64,000 nucleotides of DNA from Vibrio agarivorans. Lineage in GTDB: Bacteria > Pseudomonadota > Gammaproteobacteria > Enterobacterales > Vibrionaceae. Positions within the stretch are counted from its first letter, which is position 1, and each line of letters starts with the position of its first letter. The stretch is from assembly GCF_030409635.1 (NCBI RefSeq), contig NZ_JAUFQF010000004.1, positions 1,212,241-1,276,240 of the forward strand. Direction: 5' to 3'. The position numbers were made by a program, and so were the translations under genes. Positions 29,352 to 39,633 of this stretch are shown one piece after another. The notes under the pieces were generated by a model that saw only the letters and a list, made by a program, of their open reading frames with translations, had not been told where the DNA came from and did not search any database.

Positions 29352-32300
29352 GTGAAAGACTTATTAAACTTTCTAAAAGCACAGCATAAGACCGAAGAAT
29401 TTGATGCAATCAAAATCGGTCTATCTTCACCAGACATGATCCGTTCATGGTCTTTCGGTGAAGTTAAAAAACCTGAAACGATCAACTATCGTACGTTCAA
29501 ACCTGAGCGCGATGGTCTGTTCTGTGCGCGTATTTTTGGTCCAGTTAAAGACTACGAATGTCTTTGTGGTAAATACAAGCGCCTGAAGCACCGTGGTGTT
29601 ATCTGTGAGAAGTGTGGCGTTGAAGTTACACAAACTAAAGTTCGTCGTGACCGCATGGGCCACATCGAGCTTGCATCACCAGTTGCTCACATCTGGTTCC
29701 TAAAATCACTACCGTCTCGTATCGGTCTACTAATGGATATCCCTCTACGTGATATCGAACGTGTTCTTTACTTCGAAATGTACGTAGTAACAGAGCCGGG
29801 TATGACTGATCTAGAGAAGTCTCAGATGCTTACTGAAGAAGAGTATCTAGACCGTCTAGAAGAGTGGGGTGATGAGTTCACTGCGAAGATGGGTGCAGAA
29901 GCAATTAAAGATCTATTGAGCACAATGGATCTGCCTGCAGAAATCGAGCAGATGCGTGAAGAGTTGGATACAACTAACTCTGAAACTAAGCGTAAGAAGA
30001 TCACTAAGCGCTTGAAGCTAGTTGAAGCGTTCGTTCAATCAGGTAACAACCCTGAGTGGATGATCCTAACTGTGCTTCCAGTACTTCCGCCAGATCTACG
30101 TCCTCTAGTACCTCTAGATGGCGGTCGTTTTGCGACATCTGATCTGAACGATCTATACCGTCGTGTGATTAACCGTAACAACCGTTTGAAGCGTCTACTA
30201 GAGCTAGCAGCTCCGGACATCATCGTACGCAACGAAAAGCGTATGCTGCAAGAGTCTGTTGATGCGCTTCTAGATAACGGTCGTCGCGGTCGTGCGATCA
30301 CAGGTTCTAACAAGCGTCCTCTGAAATCTCTTGCTGATATGATCAAGGGTAAACAAGGTCGTTTCCGTCAGAACCTTCTAGGTAAACGTGTAGACTACTC
30401 TGGCCGTTCTGTTATCACAGTAGGTCCATACCTTCGTCTACATCAGTGTGGTCTTCCTAAGAAGATGGCACTTGAGCTATTCAAACCATTTATCTACAGC
30501 AAGCTAGAAACTCGTGGCATGGCGACGACAATCAAAGCTGCTAAGAAGATGGTAGAGCGCGAAGAAGCGATCGTTTGGGATATCCTAGACGAAGTTATCC
30601 GCGAACACCCAGTACTGCTTAACCGTGCACCTACACTTCACCGTCTAGGTATCCAGGCGTTTGAACCAGTACTAATCGAAGGTAAAGCGATTCAGCTACA
30701 CCCACTTGTGTGTGCGGCATATAACGCTGACTTCGATGGTGACCAAATGGCGGTACACGTGCCTCTAACTCTAGAAGCACAGCTTGAAGCTCGTACGCTG
30801 ATGATGTCGACAAACAACATTCTGTCGCCAGCATCAGGTGATCCGATCATCGTACCTTCTCAGGACGTTGTATTGGGTCTTTACTACATGACACGTGACA
30901 AGATCAACGTGAAAGGTGAAGGCATGTACCTTGCTGGCCCTGAAGAGGCTGAGAAGGCATACCGCACTAAGACCGCTGAACTACACGCTCGCGTTAAAGT
31001 ACGTATTACAGAAACAGTTGTTGATGAAGATGGTAACAGCACAACAGAAACGAAGATGGTTGATACAACTATCGGCCGTGCAATGTTGTGGCAAATCGTT
31101 CCATCAGGTCTGCCATACAGCCTAGTAAACCAAAAGCTAGGTAAGAAGCAGATTTCTAACCTGTTGAACGAGGCTTACCGTAAGCTTGGTCTGAAAGACA
31201 CAGTTGTATTCGCTGACCAAATCATGTACGCCGGTTTCGCATACGCGGCACTATCTGGTGTATCTGTTGGTATCGATGACATGGTTGTACCTCAAGCGAA
31301 GTACGACGAGATCGAATCAGCTGAAGAAGAAGTTCGCGATATTCAAGAGCAGTACCAATCTGGTCTTGTAACAGCGGGTGAGCGCTACAACAAAGTGATC
31401 GATATTTGGGCATCGACCAACGATCGCGTAGCGAAAGCGATGATGGATAACCTGAAAACTGAAACGGTTGTTAACCGTGACGGTGAAGAAGAGCAACAAG
31501 AGTCGTTTAACAGCATCTACATGATGGCTGACTCGGGCGCTCGTGGTTCTGCAGCTCAGATTCGTCAGCTAGCGGGTATGCGTGGTCTGATGGCGCGTCT
31601 AGATGGTTCAATCATCGAAACGCCGATCACTGCGAACTTTAAAGAAGGTCTAAACGTACTTCAGTACTTTATCTCAACGCACGGTGCTCGTAAGGGTCTT
31701 GCGGATACGGCACTGAAAACTGCGAACTCGGGTTACCTAACTCGTCGTCTAGTAGACGTAGCGCAGGACGTTGTAGTACACGAACACGATTGTGGTACTC
31801 ACGAAGGTATCGACATGATGCCTCACATCGAAGGTGGTGATGTTAAGGTAGCCCTAACAGAACTTGCTCTTGGTCGTGTAGTAGCAGAAGACGTTCTTAA
31901 GCCTGGTACTGAAGATGTTCTGATCCCACGAAACACTCTAATTGATGAGAAGTGGTGTCAGATCATGGAAGAGAACTCAGTAGACCGCATGAAAGTGCGC
32001 TCTGTAGTTACTTGTGATTCAGACTTCGGTTGTTGTGCACAGTGTTACGGTCGTGACCTAGCACGTGGTCACCTAGTGAACCAAGGTGAAGCAGTGGGTG
32101 TTATCGCTGCTCAGTCTATCGGTGAACCAGGTACACAGCTTACAATGCGTACGTTCCACATCGGTGGTGCGGCATCTACTGCAGCAGCAGAGAACAGCAT
32201 TCAAGCGAAGACAACAGGTACTGTGAAGCTTCACAACGCTAAGTTTGTTATCAACAAAGATAAGAAACTAGTGATCACTTCTCGTGCATCTGAACTAACC

Positions 32301-33554
32301 ATCATTGATGAGTTCGGTCGTACGAAAGAGAAGCACAAACTTCCATACGGTTCTATGTTGTCGAAAGGAGACAACGATGCAGTAACTGCTGGTGATACAG
32401 TAGCTAACTGGGAAGCGCACACTATGCCAATCATCACTGGAGTGGCAGGTCGCATCCAATTCGTTGACATGATCGATGGCGTAACAGTTTCTCGTCAAAC
32501 TGATGACCTAACAGGTCTATCTTCAAGCGAAGTAACTGACGCAGCCGCTCGCCCAGCAGCAGGTAAAGATATGCGTCCAGCTATCAAACTTGTTGATGAG
32601 CAAGGTAACGATGTAATGATCCCTGGTACTGATATGCCAGCACACTACTTCCTACCAGGCAAAGCGATCGTGAACATGGAAGACGGCGCAGAAGTGGGTA
32701 TCGGTGATACTCTCTCACGTATCCCTCAAAAATCTGGCGGTAACAAAGATATCACCGGTGGTCTTCCACGCGTAGCTGACCTATTCGAAGCTCGTAAGCC
32801 TAAAGAGCCTGCGATCCTTGCTGAGCACACAGGTACAGTGTCATTCGGTAAAGAAACGAAAGGTAAGCGTCGTCTAATCATCACTCGTGATGGTGGCGAT
32901 ACGTACGAAGAGATGATTCCTAAGCACCGTCAGCTAAACGTGTTTGAAGGTGAGAAGGTTGAACGTGGTGATGTAATTGCAGATGGTCCAGAGACCCCGC
33001 ATGACATCCTACGCCTACGTGGTATCCACGCAGTGACTCAGTACATCGCGAATGAAGTACAAGAAGTTTACCGCCTGCAAGGCGTTAAGATTAACGATAA
33101 GCACATTGAGACTATCGTTCGTCAAATGCTTCGTAAGTGTACGATCACTCACGCTGGTGACTCTGAGTTCCTACCTGGCGAACAAGTAGAGTACGCGAAC
33201 GTTAAGATTGCTAACCGCGACCTTGAAGCTGAAGGCAAAGAGCCAGCTCGCTTCGAACGTGACCTTCTAGGTATCACGAAAGCGTCTCTAGCAACTGAGT
33301 CGTTCATCTCTGCGGCATCGTTCCAGGAGACAACTCGCGTTCTAACTGAAGCTGCGGTTTCTGGTAAGAAAGATGACCTACGTGGTCTGAAAGAAAACGT
33401 AATCGTGGGTCGTCTGATCCCTGCGGGTACTGGTTTCGCTTACCACCAAGAGCGTCAAGCTAAGCGTGCTGAAGAGCAAGAAGGCCCATCAGCAGAGCAA
33501 GCGACGGATAACCTAGCTGCACTACTGAATGCTGGCTTTTCTTCAGACGAATAA
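29352..33554 (+). CDS. rpoC: DNA-directed RNA polymerase subunit beta'
   Basis: A 1400-residue protein starting from GTG, giving [11 protein letters not shown]. The frame is open upstream, but the GTG has AGGAG seven bases before it and matches the family N-terminus. The zinc ribbon [19 protein letters not shown], the catalytic NADFDGDQ and the trigger loop region ([16 protein letters not shown]) are all intact. It provides the active-site magnesium aspartates of RNA polymerase. A terminator follows within 25 bp. Confidence 0.98.
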   Translation: MKDLLNFLKAQHKTEEFDAIKIGLSSPDMIRSWSFGEVKKPETINYRTFKPERDGLFCARIFGPVKDYECLCGKYKRLKHRGVICEKCGVEVTQTKVRRDRMGHIELASPVAHIWFLKSLPSRIGLLMDIPLRDIERVLYFEMYVVTEPGMTDLEKSQMLTEEEYLDRLEEWGDEFTAKMGAEAIKDLLSTMDLPAEIEQMREELDTTNSETKRKKITKRLKLVEAFVQSGNNPEWMILTVLPVLPPDLRPLVPLDGGRFATSDLNDLYRRVINRNNRLKRLLELAAPDIIVRNEKRMLQESVDALLDNGRRGRAITGSNKRPLKSLADMIKGKQGRFRQNLLGKRVDYSGRSVITVGPYLRLHQCGLPKKMALELFKPFIYSKLETRGMATTIKAAKKMVEREEAIVWDILDEVIREHPVLLNRAPTLHRLGIQAFEPVLIEGKAIQLHPLVCAAYNADFDGDQMAVHVPLTLEAQLEARTLMMSTNNILSPASGDPIIVPSQDVVLGLYYMTRDKINVKGEGMYLAGPEEAEKAYRTKTAELHARVKVRITETVVDEDGNSTTETKMVDTTIGRAMLWQIVPSGLPYSLVNQKLGKKQISNLLNEAYRKLGLKDTVVFADQIMYAGFAYAALSGVSVGIDDMVVPQAKYDEIESAEEEVRDIQEQYQSGLVTAGERYNKVIDIWASTNDRVAKAMMDNLKTETVVNRDGEEEQQESFNSIYMMADSGARGSAAQIRQLAGMRGLMARLDGSIIETPITANFKEGLNVLQYFISTHGARKGLADTALKTANSGYLTRRLVDVAQDVVVHEHDCGTHEGIDMMPHIEGGDVKVALTELALGRVVAEDVLKPGTEDVLIPRNTLIDEKWCQIMEENSVDRMKVRSVVTCDSDFGCCAQCYGRDLARGHLVNQGEAVGVIAAQSIGEPGTQLTMRTFHIGGAASTAAAENSIQAKTTGTVKLHNAKFVINKDKKLVITSRASELTIIDEFGRTKEKHKLPYGSMLSKGDNDAVTAGDTVANWEAHTMPIITGVAGRIQFVDMIDGVTVSRQTDDLTGLSSSEVTDAAARPAAGKDMRPAIKLVDEQGNDVMIPGTDMPAHYFLPGKAIVNMEDGAEVGIGDTLSRIPQKSGGNKDITGGLPRVADLFEARKPKEPAILAEHTGTVSFGKETKGKRRLIITRDGGDTYEEMIPKHRQLNVFEGEKVERGDVIADGPETPHDILRLRGIHAVTQYIANEVQEVYRLQGVKINDKHIETIVRQMLRKCTITHAGDSEFLPGEQVEYANVKIANRDLEAEGKEPARFERDLLGITKASLATESFISAASFQETTRVLTEAAVSGKKDDLRGLKENVIVGRLIPAGTGFAYHQERQAKRAEEQEGPSAEQATDNLAALLNAGFSSDE

Positions 33555-33575
33555 TCGTTAGTTGAGCAAATAGAC

Positions 33576-33601
33576 AAAAGGCACCCTCGGGTGCCTTTTT
33601 T
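33576..33601 (+). terminator. Rho-independent terminator after rpoC
   Basis: A stem GGCACCC/GGGTGCC with a two-base centre, four A residues before it and six T residues after it. Confidence 0.92.
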
Positions 33602-33666
33602 ACATCTTGATTTTAGAAAGTGTCACTTGGCTCTAGAAAGGGCAACGTAGCGGTTTCTACAGACAA

Positions 33667-33695
33667 TAAAAAAGCTTGTCCAAAGACAAGCTTTC
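33667..33695 (-). terminator. Rho-independent terminator after rsd
   Basis: Read on the minus strand: a 10-bp stem AAAGCTTGTC/GACAAGCTTT with a four-base loop, followed by a T run, about 40 bp past the rsd stop. Confidence 0.85.
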
Positions 33696-33702
33696 AATCA
33701 TT

Positions 33703-33730
33703 CCTTCAACCTTCAACCTTCAACCTTGAA
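33703..33730. repeat. Heptanucleotide tandem repeat after rsd
   Basis: Three perfect copies of CCTTCAA and a fourth imperfect one (CCTTGAA) lie end to end between the rsd stop codon and its terminator. Slippage could change the copy number, but outside any reading frame. Confidence 0.8.
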
Positions 33731-33731
33731 A

Positions 33732-34220
33732 TCAAGCACCAGGCGGAATCGCCAAACTGTCCGCAATCAATTGAATCAGTTGGTCTTCTTTTTCAAACCT
33801 TAGAGTAATAATCTCGCCAATCTTTGATAAGTCAGCATCAAGGCTATCTAGATTCGTTTCTTCGTTAGTTTCTGCGTAGTTGTCGGTAAAGCTGAGTAAT
33901 GGCTCAGTGGTGAGGACAATCTTGGCGTACGCTTGGTCGATATCTTCAGTTGCTTTAAAGCCAGTCGAACGCCACTTGTCCATGACCATATCGTAAATTT
34001 TAAAATGACCTTCCGAGATGTAATCAACCAAGTGTTGGCTGAAGTCTTGCAGTTCTTCTGCAGTAGGCAGTGTCGATAAACCTTGTGCATTTGAAGATGG
34101 TTGCAGATTTGCGAGTTTACAATACTCTACGATCAGAGACTGACGCGTTTCCAACCAGTGGTCGATAACATCACTCGAACCACCCCATTGTGCTTGTGTT
34201 TGTTTGAATTTGTTTAGCAT
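33732..34220 (-). CDS. rsd: Regulator of sigma D (Rsd/AlgQ family)
   Basis: A 162-residue, mainly helical protein. It starts MLNKFKQTQAQWGGSSDVID and keeps the WLETRQSLIVEYCKLA helix typical of Rsd. Rsd binds the housekeeping sigma factor RpoD in stationary phase and frees core polymerase for alternative sigma factors. It is convergent with rpoC and divergent from nudC, the usual arrangement. An upstream region of 188 bp is shared with nudC. Confidence 0.92.
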   Translation of the reverse strand: MLNKFKQTQAQWGGSSDVIDHWLETRQSLIVEYCKLANLQPSSNAQGLSTLPTAEELQDFSQHLVDYISEGHFKIYDMVMDKWRSTGFKATEDIDQAYAKIVLTTEPLLSFTDNYAETNEETNLDSLDADLSKIGEIITLRFEKEDQLIQLIADSLAIPPGA

Positions 34221-34408
34221 ACGCTCTTACCTCTAGCTTGGATCACCAACAAGGAGACCGACTTCCTTTGCTCCAACAGATACCTGCAGCAGGTATCTAT
34301 GCTATTCCTAGTCGAGTCAAAGACCCTAACAACAACTGAGTTTTATAAATTTGGTATGAATTTAGATTGCCAGTAAAATGATGATTCTGCAAGCGATGAG
34401 GTGCACGG

Positions 34409-35191
34409 ATGTTAAAAAATCGTGATATAAATGAAGCAAGTTGTGTCGGTTGGATTGTTGTTAAAGACAGCACAATCTGGTTGCAAGATGGCCAGCTGCC
34501 AGAAGGGAGTGCCAAAGAACTTAATTTACCGATAGAAAACGCGCATTTTGTTGGAGAGTATCAGCATAAAACGTATTACTGGGTGAATGAAGCGGACGTG
34601 ACCAGTGAACTGGACATGTACTCTCTAAGAGACTGCTTACACTTTCCAGAGGCGCTGTTTCTTTTGATGAGCAAGGCCATTCAACTCGGCCACATGACAC
34701 AATCTATCCGCTATTGCCCTGTGTGCGGAGGTCGAAACCATTTAAACAATAATCAACTGGCTATGCAGTGTGGTGATTGTCGCACCTTGCACTATCCAAG
34801 AATTTTTCCCTGCATTATCGTTGCCGTACGCAAAGATAAGCAGATACTATTGGCACAGCACCCTAGACACCGCAATGGCATGTACACCGTGATCGCAGGG
34901 TTCTTAGAAGTGGGTGAGACACTAGAGCAATGCGTAGCGCGAGAAATCAAAGAAGAGACGGGCATTGAAGTTGGCAATATTCGCTATTTTGGCAGTCAAC
35001 CATGGGCCTTCCCTTCGAGTATGATGATGGCGTTTCTCGCTGACTATCAATCAGGGGAAGTGAGACCAGATTATCAAGAGTTGTCGGATGCAGATTGGTT
35101 TAGTGTCGATTCGATGCCAGAAGTCGCCCCCCATGGGACGATTGCACGAGCCTTGATAGAGCAGACTGTTGCAGATATCAAAGCGTCATAG
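34409..35191 (+). CDS. nudC: NAD(+) diphosphatase NudC
   Basis: A 260-residue Nudix hydrolase. A zinc ribbon CPVCGG with CGDC follows a variable N-terminal domain; the Nudix box begins [12 protein letters not shown] and continues [10 protein letters not shown]. The downstream [11 protein letters not shown] marks the NADH pyrophosphatase subgroup (SQPWPFPxS). NudC cleaves NAD(H) and removes NAD caps from RNA 5' ends, so it also acts in RNA turnover. hemE follows after a 267-bp gap that may hold a small RNA on the other strand. Confidence 0.95.
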   Translation: MLKNRDINEASCVGWIVVKDSTIWLQDGQLPEGSAKELNLPIENAHFVGEYQHKTYYWVNEADVTSELDMYSLRDCLHFPEALFLLMSKAIQLGHMTQSIRYCPVCGGRNHLNNNQLAMQCGDCRTLHYPRIFPCIIVAVRKDKQILLAQHPRHRNGMYTVIAGFLEVGETLEQCVAREIKEETGIEVGNIRYFGSQPWAFPSSMMMAFLADYQSGEVRPDYQELSDADWFSVDSMPEVAPHGTIARALIEQTVADIKAS

Positions 35192-35213
35192 CGAAATTCA
35201 CCTTCTTTAAGGC

Positions 35214-35278
35214 AAAAAAAACCCTCCTAGAAGGAGGGGGTAAGTAAGATGTCGTTATGAGATACCGAGTTTAACAAA
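35214..35278 (-). ncRNA. Candidate small RNA, antisense strand between nudC and hemE
   Basis: On the minus strand a perfect -10 box TATAAT (35290-35285) with a modest TTGTTT -35 at a 15-bp spacing is followed by a small hairpin (GAGTTT/AAACTC), about 30 unpaired bases, then a strong terminator: stem CCCTCCT/AGGAGGG, three-base loop, eight T residues. No gene on the minus strand needs that terminator; both flanking genes are on the plus strand. The predicted transcript is about 65 nt with a U tail suitable for Hfq. This is inference from signals only. Confidence 0.4.
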
Positions 35279-35458
35279 CTCTTTATTATAGTAATTTTCG
35301 CTAGCAAACAAATAATTAACACTGATTAGAGTTGGGTGCAAATTAAGCGTTGTGATTAAAGTGAATAACTTGATCCAGGGCGCAAAGCACTGCACTTTTT
35401 TGATCAGAACAGTGTTAAAATACTCAACGTAAAAATCAGTCTAAATTGGGAAGATGGA

Positions 35459-36526
35459 ATGACAGAATTAAAGAACGATCGCTATCTACGCGCGCTGCTA
35501 AAAGAGCCAGTAGATTACACGCCTGTATGGATGATGCGACAGGCGGGTCGTTATCTACCAGAATATAAAGCGACTCGCGCTCAAGCGGGTGACTTTATGT
35601 CTCTATGCAAAAATGCTGAGCTGGCTTCTGAGGTGACGCTTCAGCCACTCCGTCGTTTTCCTCTTGACGCTGCCATCCTGTTTTCGGATATCTTGACTAT
35701 TCCTGATGCGATGGGCTTAGAACTGCGCTTTGCGGCTGGCGAAGGCCCTGTGTTCGATAAGCCGATTACATGTAAGGCCGATGTAGAAAAAATTGGTTTG
35801 CCAGATCCAGAAGGTGAACTTCAATATGTTATGAATGCCGTGCGTCAAATTCGCAAAGATCTGAATGGCGATGTGCCGTTGATTGGCTTCTCTGGTAGCC
35901 CTTGGACGCTCGCTACATACATGGTTGAAGGTAGTAGCTCGAAAGCGTTCACTAAGATCAAAAAAATGATGTATGCAGAGCCTCAAACCCTGCATATGCT
36001 GCTTGATAAGCTGGCAGACAGTGTTATCGAATACTTAAACGCACAGATTAAAGCGGGTGCGCAATCAGTCATGGTATTTGATACTTGGGGCGGGGTACTG
36101 ACACCGCGCGACTATAACCTTTTCTCGCTGCAATACATGCACAAGATTGTTGATGGCTTGATTCGTGAAAATGATGGGCGTCGTGTTCCAGTGACTCTGT
36201 TTACTAAGAACGGTGGCATGTGGCTTGAGCAAATTGCAGCAACCGGTTGTGATGCGGTAGGTCTAGATTGGACAATCAATATCGCAGACGCTAAAGCGCG
36301 TATCGGCGATAAAGTGGCACTGCAAGGCAATATGGACCCATCGATGCTTTACGCGTCACCTGAGCGTATCCGTGAGGAAGTTTCGGGTATCTTAGAAGGG
36401 TTTGGTGATGCGGGTACAGGTCATGTGTTTAACCTAGGTCATGGTATTCACCTAGATGTACCGCCTGAGAATGCCGGTGTATTCGTTGACGCTGTTCACG
36501 AACTATCAAAGCCTTACCACAAGTAA
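35459..36526 (+). CDS. hemE: Uroporphyrinogen decarboxylase
   Basis: A 355-residue TIM-barrel enzyme with the two family signatures: [15 protein letters not shown] near the N-terminus and [13 protein letters not shown] in the middle. It converts uroporphyrinogen III to coproporphyrinogen III in haem synthesis in the cytosol. The length is standard. It stands in the conserved rsd-nudC-hemE group and has its own terminator. Confidence 0.98.
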   Translation: MTELKNDRYLRALLKEPVDYTPVWMMRQAGRYLPEYKATRAQAGDFMSLCKNAELASEVTLQPLRRFPLDAAILFSDILTIPDAMGLELRFAAGEGPVFDKPITCKADVEKIGLPDPEGELQYVMNAVRQIRKDLNGDVPLIGFSGSPWTLATYMVEGSSSKAFTKIKKMMYAEPQTLHMLLDKLADSVIEYLNAQIKAGAQSVMVFDTWGGVLTPRDYNLFSLQYMHKIVDGLIRENDGRRVPVTLFTKNGGMWLEQIAATGCDAVGLDWTINIADAKARIGDKVALQGNMDPSMLYASPERIREEVSGILEGFGDAGTGHVFNLGHGIHLDVPPENAGVFVDAVHELSKPYHK

Positions 36527-36534
36527 GCAATGTT

Positions 36535-36561
36535 AACGCCCGGCATCGCTCGGGCGTTTTT
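36535..36561 (+). terminator. Rho-independent terminator after hemE
   Basis: An 8-bp stem AACGCCCG/CGGGCGTT with an eight-base loop followed by a T run, eight bases after the stop. Confidence 0.88.
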
Positions 36562-36666
36562 ATATTTGATTTCTATACGATTTGTTCCTAGAGAATAGAT
36601 AGGCATCCACTTAATGATGCTTCGGTATATACTGGAATTCCCCCAAGTTTAGAACGGATAAAGAGA

Positions 36667-37305
36667 ATGAAAACAAGGGACAAAATTGTATTCGCTGCCC
36701 TAGAGCTTTTTAATGAGCATGGTGAACGTACCATCACGACGAATCATATTGCTGCGCACATCGATATTAGCCCGGGCAACCTCTACTATCACTTTCGTAA
36801 CAAGCAAGAGATCGTTCGCGAGATATTCTTAATTTACTCCCAAGAGTTATTAGAGCGTTTTGAGCCAGTACAAGAACAGTCAGAAAGCTTGGTATTGCTT
36901 AAGCAATACCTAGATTCTATCTTCAATTTGATGTGGAAATATCGCTTCTTTTACGCCAACTTGCCGGATATCCTACAACGAGATGCATCGCTGCATGAGG
37001 ACTATATCGCGGTGCAGAGTAAGCTACAGGCGAATCTAAAAAACATCATGCGTACCTTCCATAGCCTTGGTCTCATTGCTGTGACAGAGGAAGAAATACC
37101 GCAATTTGTCACTTCTTTGCATTTGATTGCGAGCAGTTGGTTAGCGTATCGTTCGGCTATGAATGCTGGCGAGAAAATCACGGAACAAGTTGTCCATCAG
37201 GGTATGTTGCAGATGATCTTCATCGTCAAACCTGTCGCTACGCCACTAGGGCGTGAACAGCTACAGCTGCTTGAAGATGGTATTCTCGCCAAGCATAGTG
37301 ATTAG
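36667..37305 (+). CDS. TetR/AcrR family transcriptional regulator
   Basis: A 212-residue protein with an N-terminal TetR helix-turn-helix: residues about 10-50 include TITTNHIAAHIDISPGNLYY and end in HFRNKQEI. The rest is a helical ligand-binding and dimerisation domain of unknown specificity. The target is unknown. The nearest downstream gene on the same strand (DHH protein, 42 bp away) is probably co-transcribed and may be connected, but there is no divergent target gene, which is atypical for TetR repressors. Confidence 0.88.
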   Translation: MKTRDKIVFAALELFNEHGERTITTNHIAAHIDISPGNLYYHFRNKQEIVREIFLIYSQELLERFEPVQEQSESLVLLKQYLDSIFNLMWKYRFFYANLPDILQRDASLHEDYIAVQSKLQANLKNIMRTFHSLGLIAVTEEEIPQFVTSLHLIASSWLAYRSAMNAGEKITEQVVHQGMLQMIFIVKPVATPLGREQLQLLEDGILAKHSD

Positions 37306-37347
37306 TGCCGAGCCCAAGGAAGGGTGTAAGAAGTAAAGGATACAGAG

Positions 37348-38319
37348 ATGACGAAGCACTTTGATGTGTTTAATGGTGATGCCGATGGCATCATTGCACT
37401 GCTGCAGTTAAGGCTGGCTGAGCCGAAAGAGTCTGTGTTGGTTACTGGGGTTAAGCGGGATATTCAGCTGCTAGAAAAACTGCAGCTCGAACGGCCCATT
37501 TTTCCAGGAGATACCTTCACGGTTCTGGATATCTCAATGGAGAAGAACCAACGAGGACTCCAGGAGTTACTCGCCAAAGGGGCTATCGTGACTTATGCCG
37601 ACCACCATAAGTCAGGCGAGATCCCAGAGCATGAAAACTTGTCAGCTCACATCGACTTAGACCCCAATATTTGTACCGCATTGATTGTCGATCAACAGCT
37701 GCAAGGGCAATACCATTTGTGGGCGATTACCGCTGCCTATGGTGATAACTTGATTGCGAAAGCCGATGCTTTGTCTGCGCAGGCTGGTTTAACCCAAGAG
37801 CAGAGTGAGCAGTTAAAGCAGTTGGGCACTCTGATCAACTACAATGGCTACGGCTCAACGCTAGATGACCTTCATTATGATCCTGCTGATCTGTTTCGCC
37901 AGTTGTTGCAATATTCATCACCGTTTGATGCTATCAATGATTCGAAGTCTCCCTTCACTCAATTAAAGCAAGCGTATGCCGAAGATATGTCACTTGCAGA
38001 TGCGCTTCCTGCGAGTTACCAGAGTGATAAACTCAGAGTCTATGAGCTGCCCAATACGCCAGCATCAAGGCGCATTAGTGGGGTGTTCGGTAATCTGTTA
38101 GCCAATCAAAATCCACAGTTGGCTCACGCCGTTTTGAGTGAAAACAAAGAGGGTAGCTTGACGGTTTCACTGCGCGCTCCCCTGTTAAATAAACAAGGCG
38201 CCGGGGATATTTGTTCAGGTTTTGCTACAGGAGGAGGGCGAGCTGCAGCTGCCGGAATCAACGCCTTGCCAAGGGAGCAGATTGAGCAGTTTATCGCTGC
38301 GGTGGAAGCGGCGTATTAG
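37348..38319 (+). CDS. DHH-superfamily phosphoesterase-like protein
   Basis: A 323-residue protein with DHH hallmarks: FNGDADGI at the N-terminus (motif I), a second aspartate in VLDIS, the ADHH motif III near residue 92 and a C-terminal glycine-rich GGGRAAAAGI resembling the DHHA1 domain. DHH proteins hydrolyse phosphodiester or phosphoanhydride bonds (RecJ, NrnA, PPX families). Which substrate this one uses cannot be told. It is sometimes annotated as an acetyltransferase, which the motifs do not support. It follows the TetR gene by 42 bp. Confidence 0.78.
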   Translation: MTKHFDVFNGDADGIIALLQLRLAEPKESVLVTGVKRDIQLLEKLQLERPIFPGDTFTVLDISMEKNQRGLQELLAKGAIVTYADHHKSGEIPEHENLSAHIDLDPNICTALIVDQQLQGQYHLWAITAAYGDNLIAKADALSAQAGLTQEQSEQLKQLGTLINYNGYGSTLDDLHYDPADLFRQLLQYSSPFDAINDSKSPFTQLKQAYAEDMSLADALPASYQSDKLRVYELPNTPASRRISGVFGNLLANQNPQLAHAVLSENKEGSLTVSLRAPLLNKQGAGDICSGFATGGGRAAAAGINALPREQIEQFIAAVEAAY

Positions 38320-38363
38320 AGTGCGACTCTTATAGAGTCGCGTTTACTGCTTTTCGAGTTGGT

Positions 38364-39494
38364 TTATTTTAGCCAACTCGATGGATTGTAGGTCTTACTA
38401 TTGCGGCGAAGCTCAAAATAGACCGAAGCTTGGCTTTGCCCTCCGGTATCACCGGCCAGTGCTATGGCTTCACCAGCCGTCACCTTATCACCTTCTTTCT
38501 TCAAGAGAGTTTGGTTAAAGCCATATAGCGTCATATCTCCTTTGCCGTGGTCGAGTAAAACCACTAGACCATAGCCGCGGAGGTAATCGGCAAATACGAT
38601 GGTGCCGGGATAAACCGCATTCACCTTCTGGCCGTATTCGGCATCAATGACGACACCTTTCCAGTCAATTTGACCGGCTTGTTTACTGCCGTAGCGATGT
38701 AACACCTTACCTTTGACTGGCCAAGGGAGTTTACCTTTTTGTTTAGCTAGCCCATCCATAGGCACAGATGCACGCTTTGCTGCCTTTGCAATCTCTGCCT
38801 GCAACCGTGTTTCATTTCTTTGCAACTCAGCCAAATAGACCTTATCTGAAGAGATGCTGTTTTGAATCTTGCCGATAGTCCCTTTACGTTGCTTCTGACT
38901 ATTCGCAAGTGATTGGCGTTGCTCTTTTTGTTGTTCAAGCAGTGTCGCAAGTTGATTTTTTTCGGCAGAGAGTTGCTGCTTTGATTGATTCAACTCTTGA
39001 TAAGTGGCTTCAAGCTCTTTGATGGCGGCGGCTCGCGCTTTAGCAATGTGCTGGAAGTATTGACTGATCCGGTCTTCTTCGGCATCAGTGCCTAAGATAC
39101 TGGCAGGTGCTTTACCTTTTTGTGTCATGTAGTAAAGCTTAAGTAGCTCAGCCAATTGTGCGCTCTGTTCGTCTCTTTGCTGATTCAACTGTGTGATGTG
39201 TTGGTTGAGCACCGCAATTTTTTGGTTGGTATTCGTCAGTGATTGTTCAGTTTGACGGATCTTTTGCTCACTGGCGTTGATCGCGAGTTCTTGTTGTTTC
39301 AATGATTGCTGAAGCTTATCAAGCTCTTGTTGTTGTGAGCTTAAAGATTTTTGCTGGCGACTTATCTCGGTCTTGACTCCTTTCAATGCGTTCTTGGAGT
39401 CAGCGTAGCTAGGTATTGATGTCAGAGTTAAAAGCACAGCCGCACTTAGGCTTAGCAGTGTTGGTTTCAACCTAGGGCGAGAGCAGACGGTCAT
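38364..39494 (-). CDS. envC: Murein hydrolase activator EnvC
   Basis: A 376-residue protein with a signal peptide (cleavage likely after SYA near residue 31), two long glutamine-rich coiled coils (about 35-220) and a C-terminal LytM/M23 domain. The M23 metal ligands are degenerate, as in EnvC, which activates the amidases AmiA and AmiB rather than cutting peptidoglycan itself. It acts in the periplasm at the septum, recruited by FtsEX. AmiB is encoded about 11 kb away in this window. gpmI lies just upstream on the same strand, a common neighbour. Confidence 0.92.
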   Translation of the reverse strand: MTVCSRPRLKPTLLSLSAAVLLTLTSIPSYADSKNALKGVKTEISRQQKSLSSQQQELDKLQQSLKQQELAINASEQKIRQTEQSLTNTNQKIAVLNQHITQLNQQRDEQSAQLAELLKLYYMTQKGKAPASILGTDAEEDRISQYFQHIAKARAAAIKELEATYQELNQSKQQLSAEKNQLATLLEQQKEQRQSLANSQKQRKGTIGKIQNSISSDKVYLAELQRNETRLQAEIAKAAKRASVPMDGLAKQKGKLPWPVKGKVLHRYGSKQAGQIDWKGVVIDAEYGQKVNAVYPGTIVFADYLRGYGLVVLLDHGKGDMTLYGFNQTLLKKEGDKVTAGEAIALAGDTGGQSQASVYFELRRNSKTYNPSSWLK

Positions 39495-39580
39495 AGAGAC
39501 AGCAATCCTTACTAAATGAGCGAAAAGTGAGTATATCTAAAGTCTGTTAATATTGACGTCAAAGTGCTGAAAAAAGCAAT

Positions 39581-39612
39581 AAAAAACCCCAGCCAGCTGG
39601 CTAGGGTTTGAT
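39581..39612 (-). terminator. Rho-independent terminator after gpmI
   Basis: Read on the minus strand: a long stem AAACCCTAGCCAG/CTGGCTGGGGTTT with one mismatch and a T run, about 22 bp past the stop. Confidence 0.88.
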
Positions 39613-39633
39613 ATTGTACGTCTGTTAAGTGAA

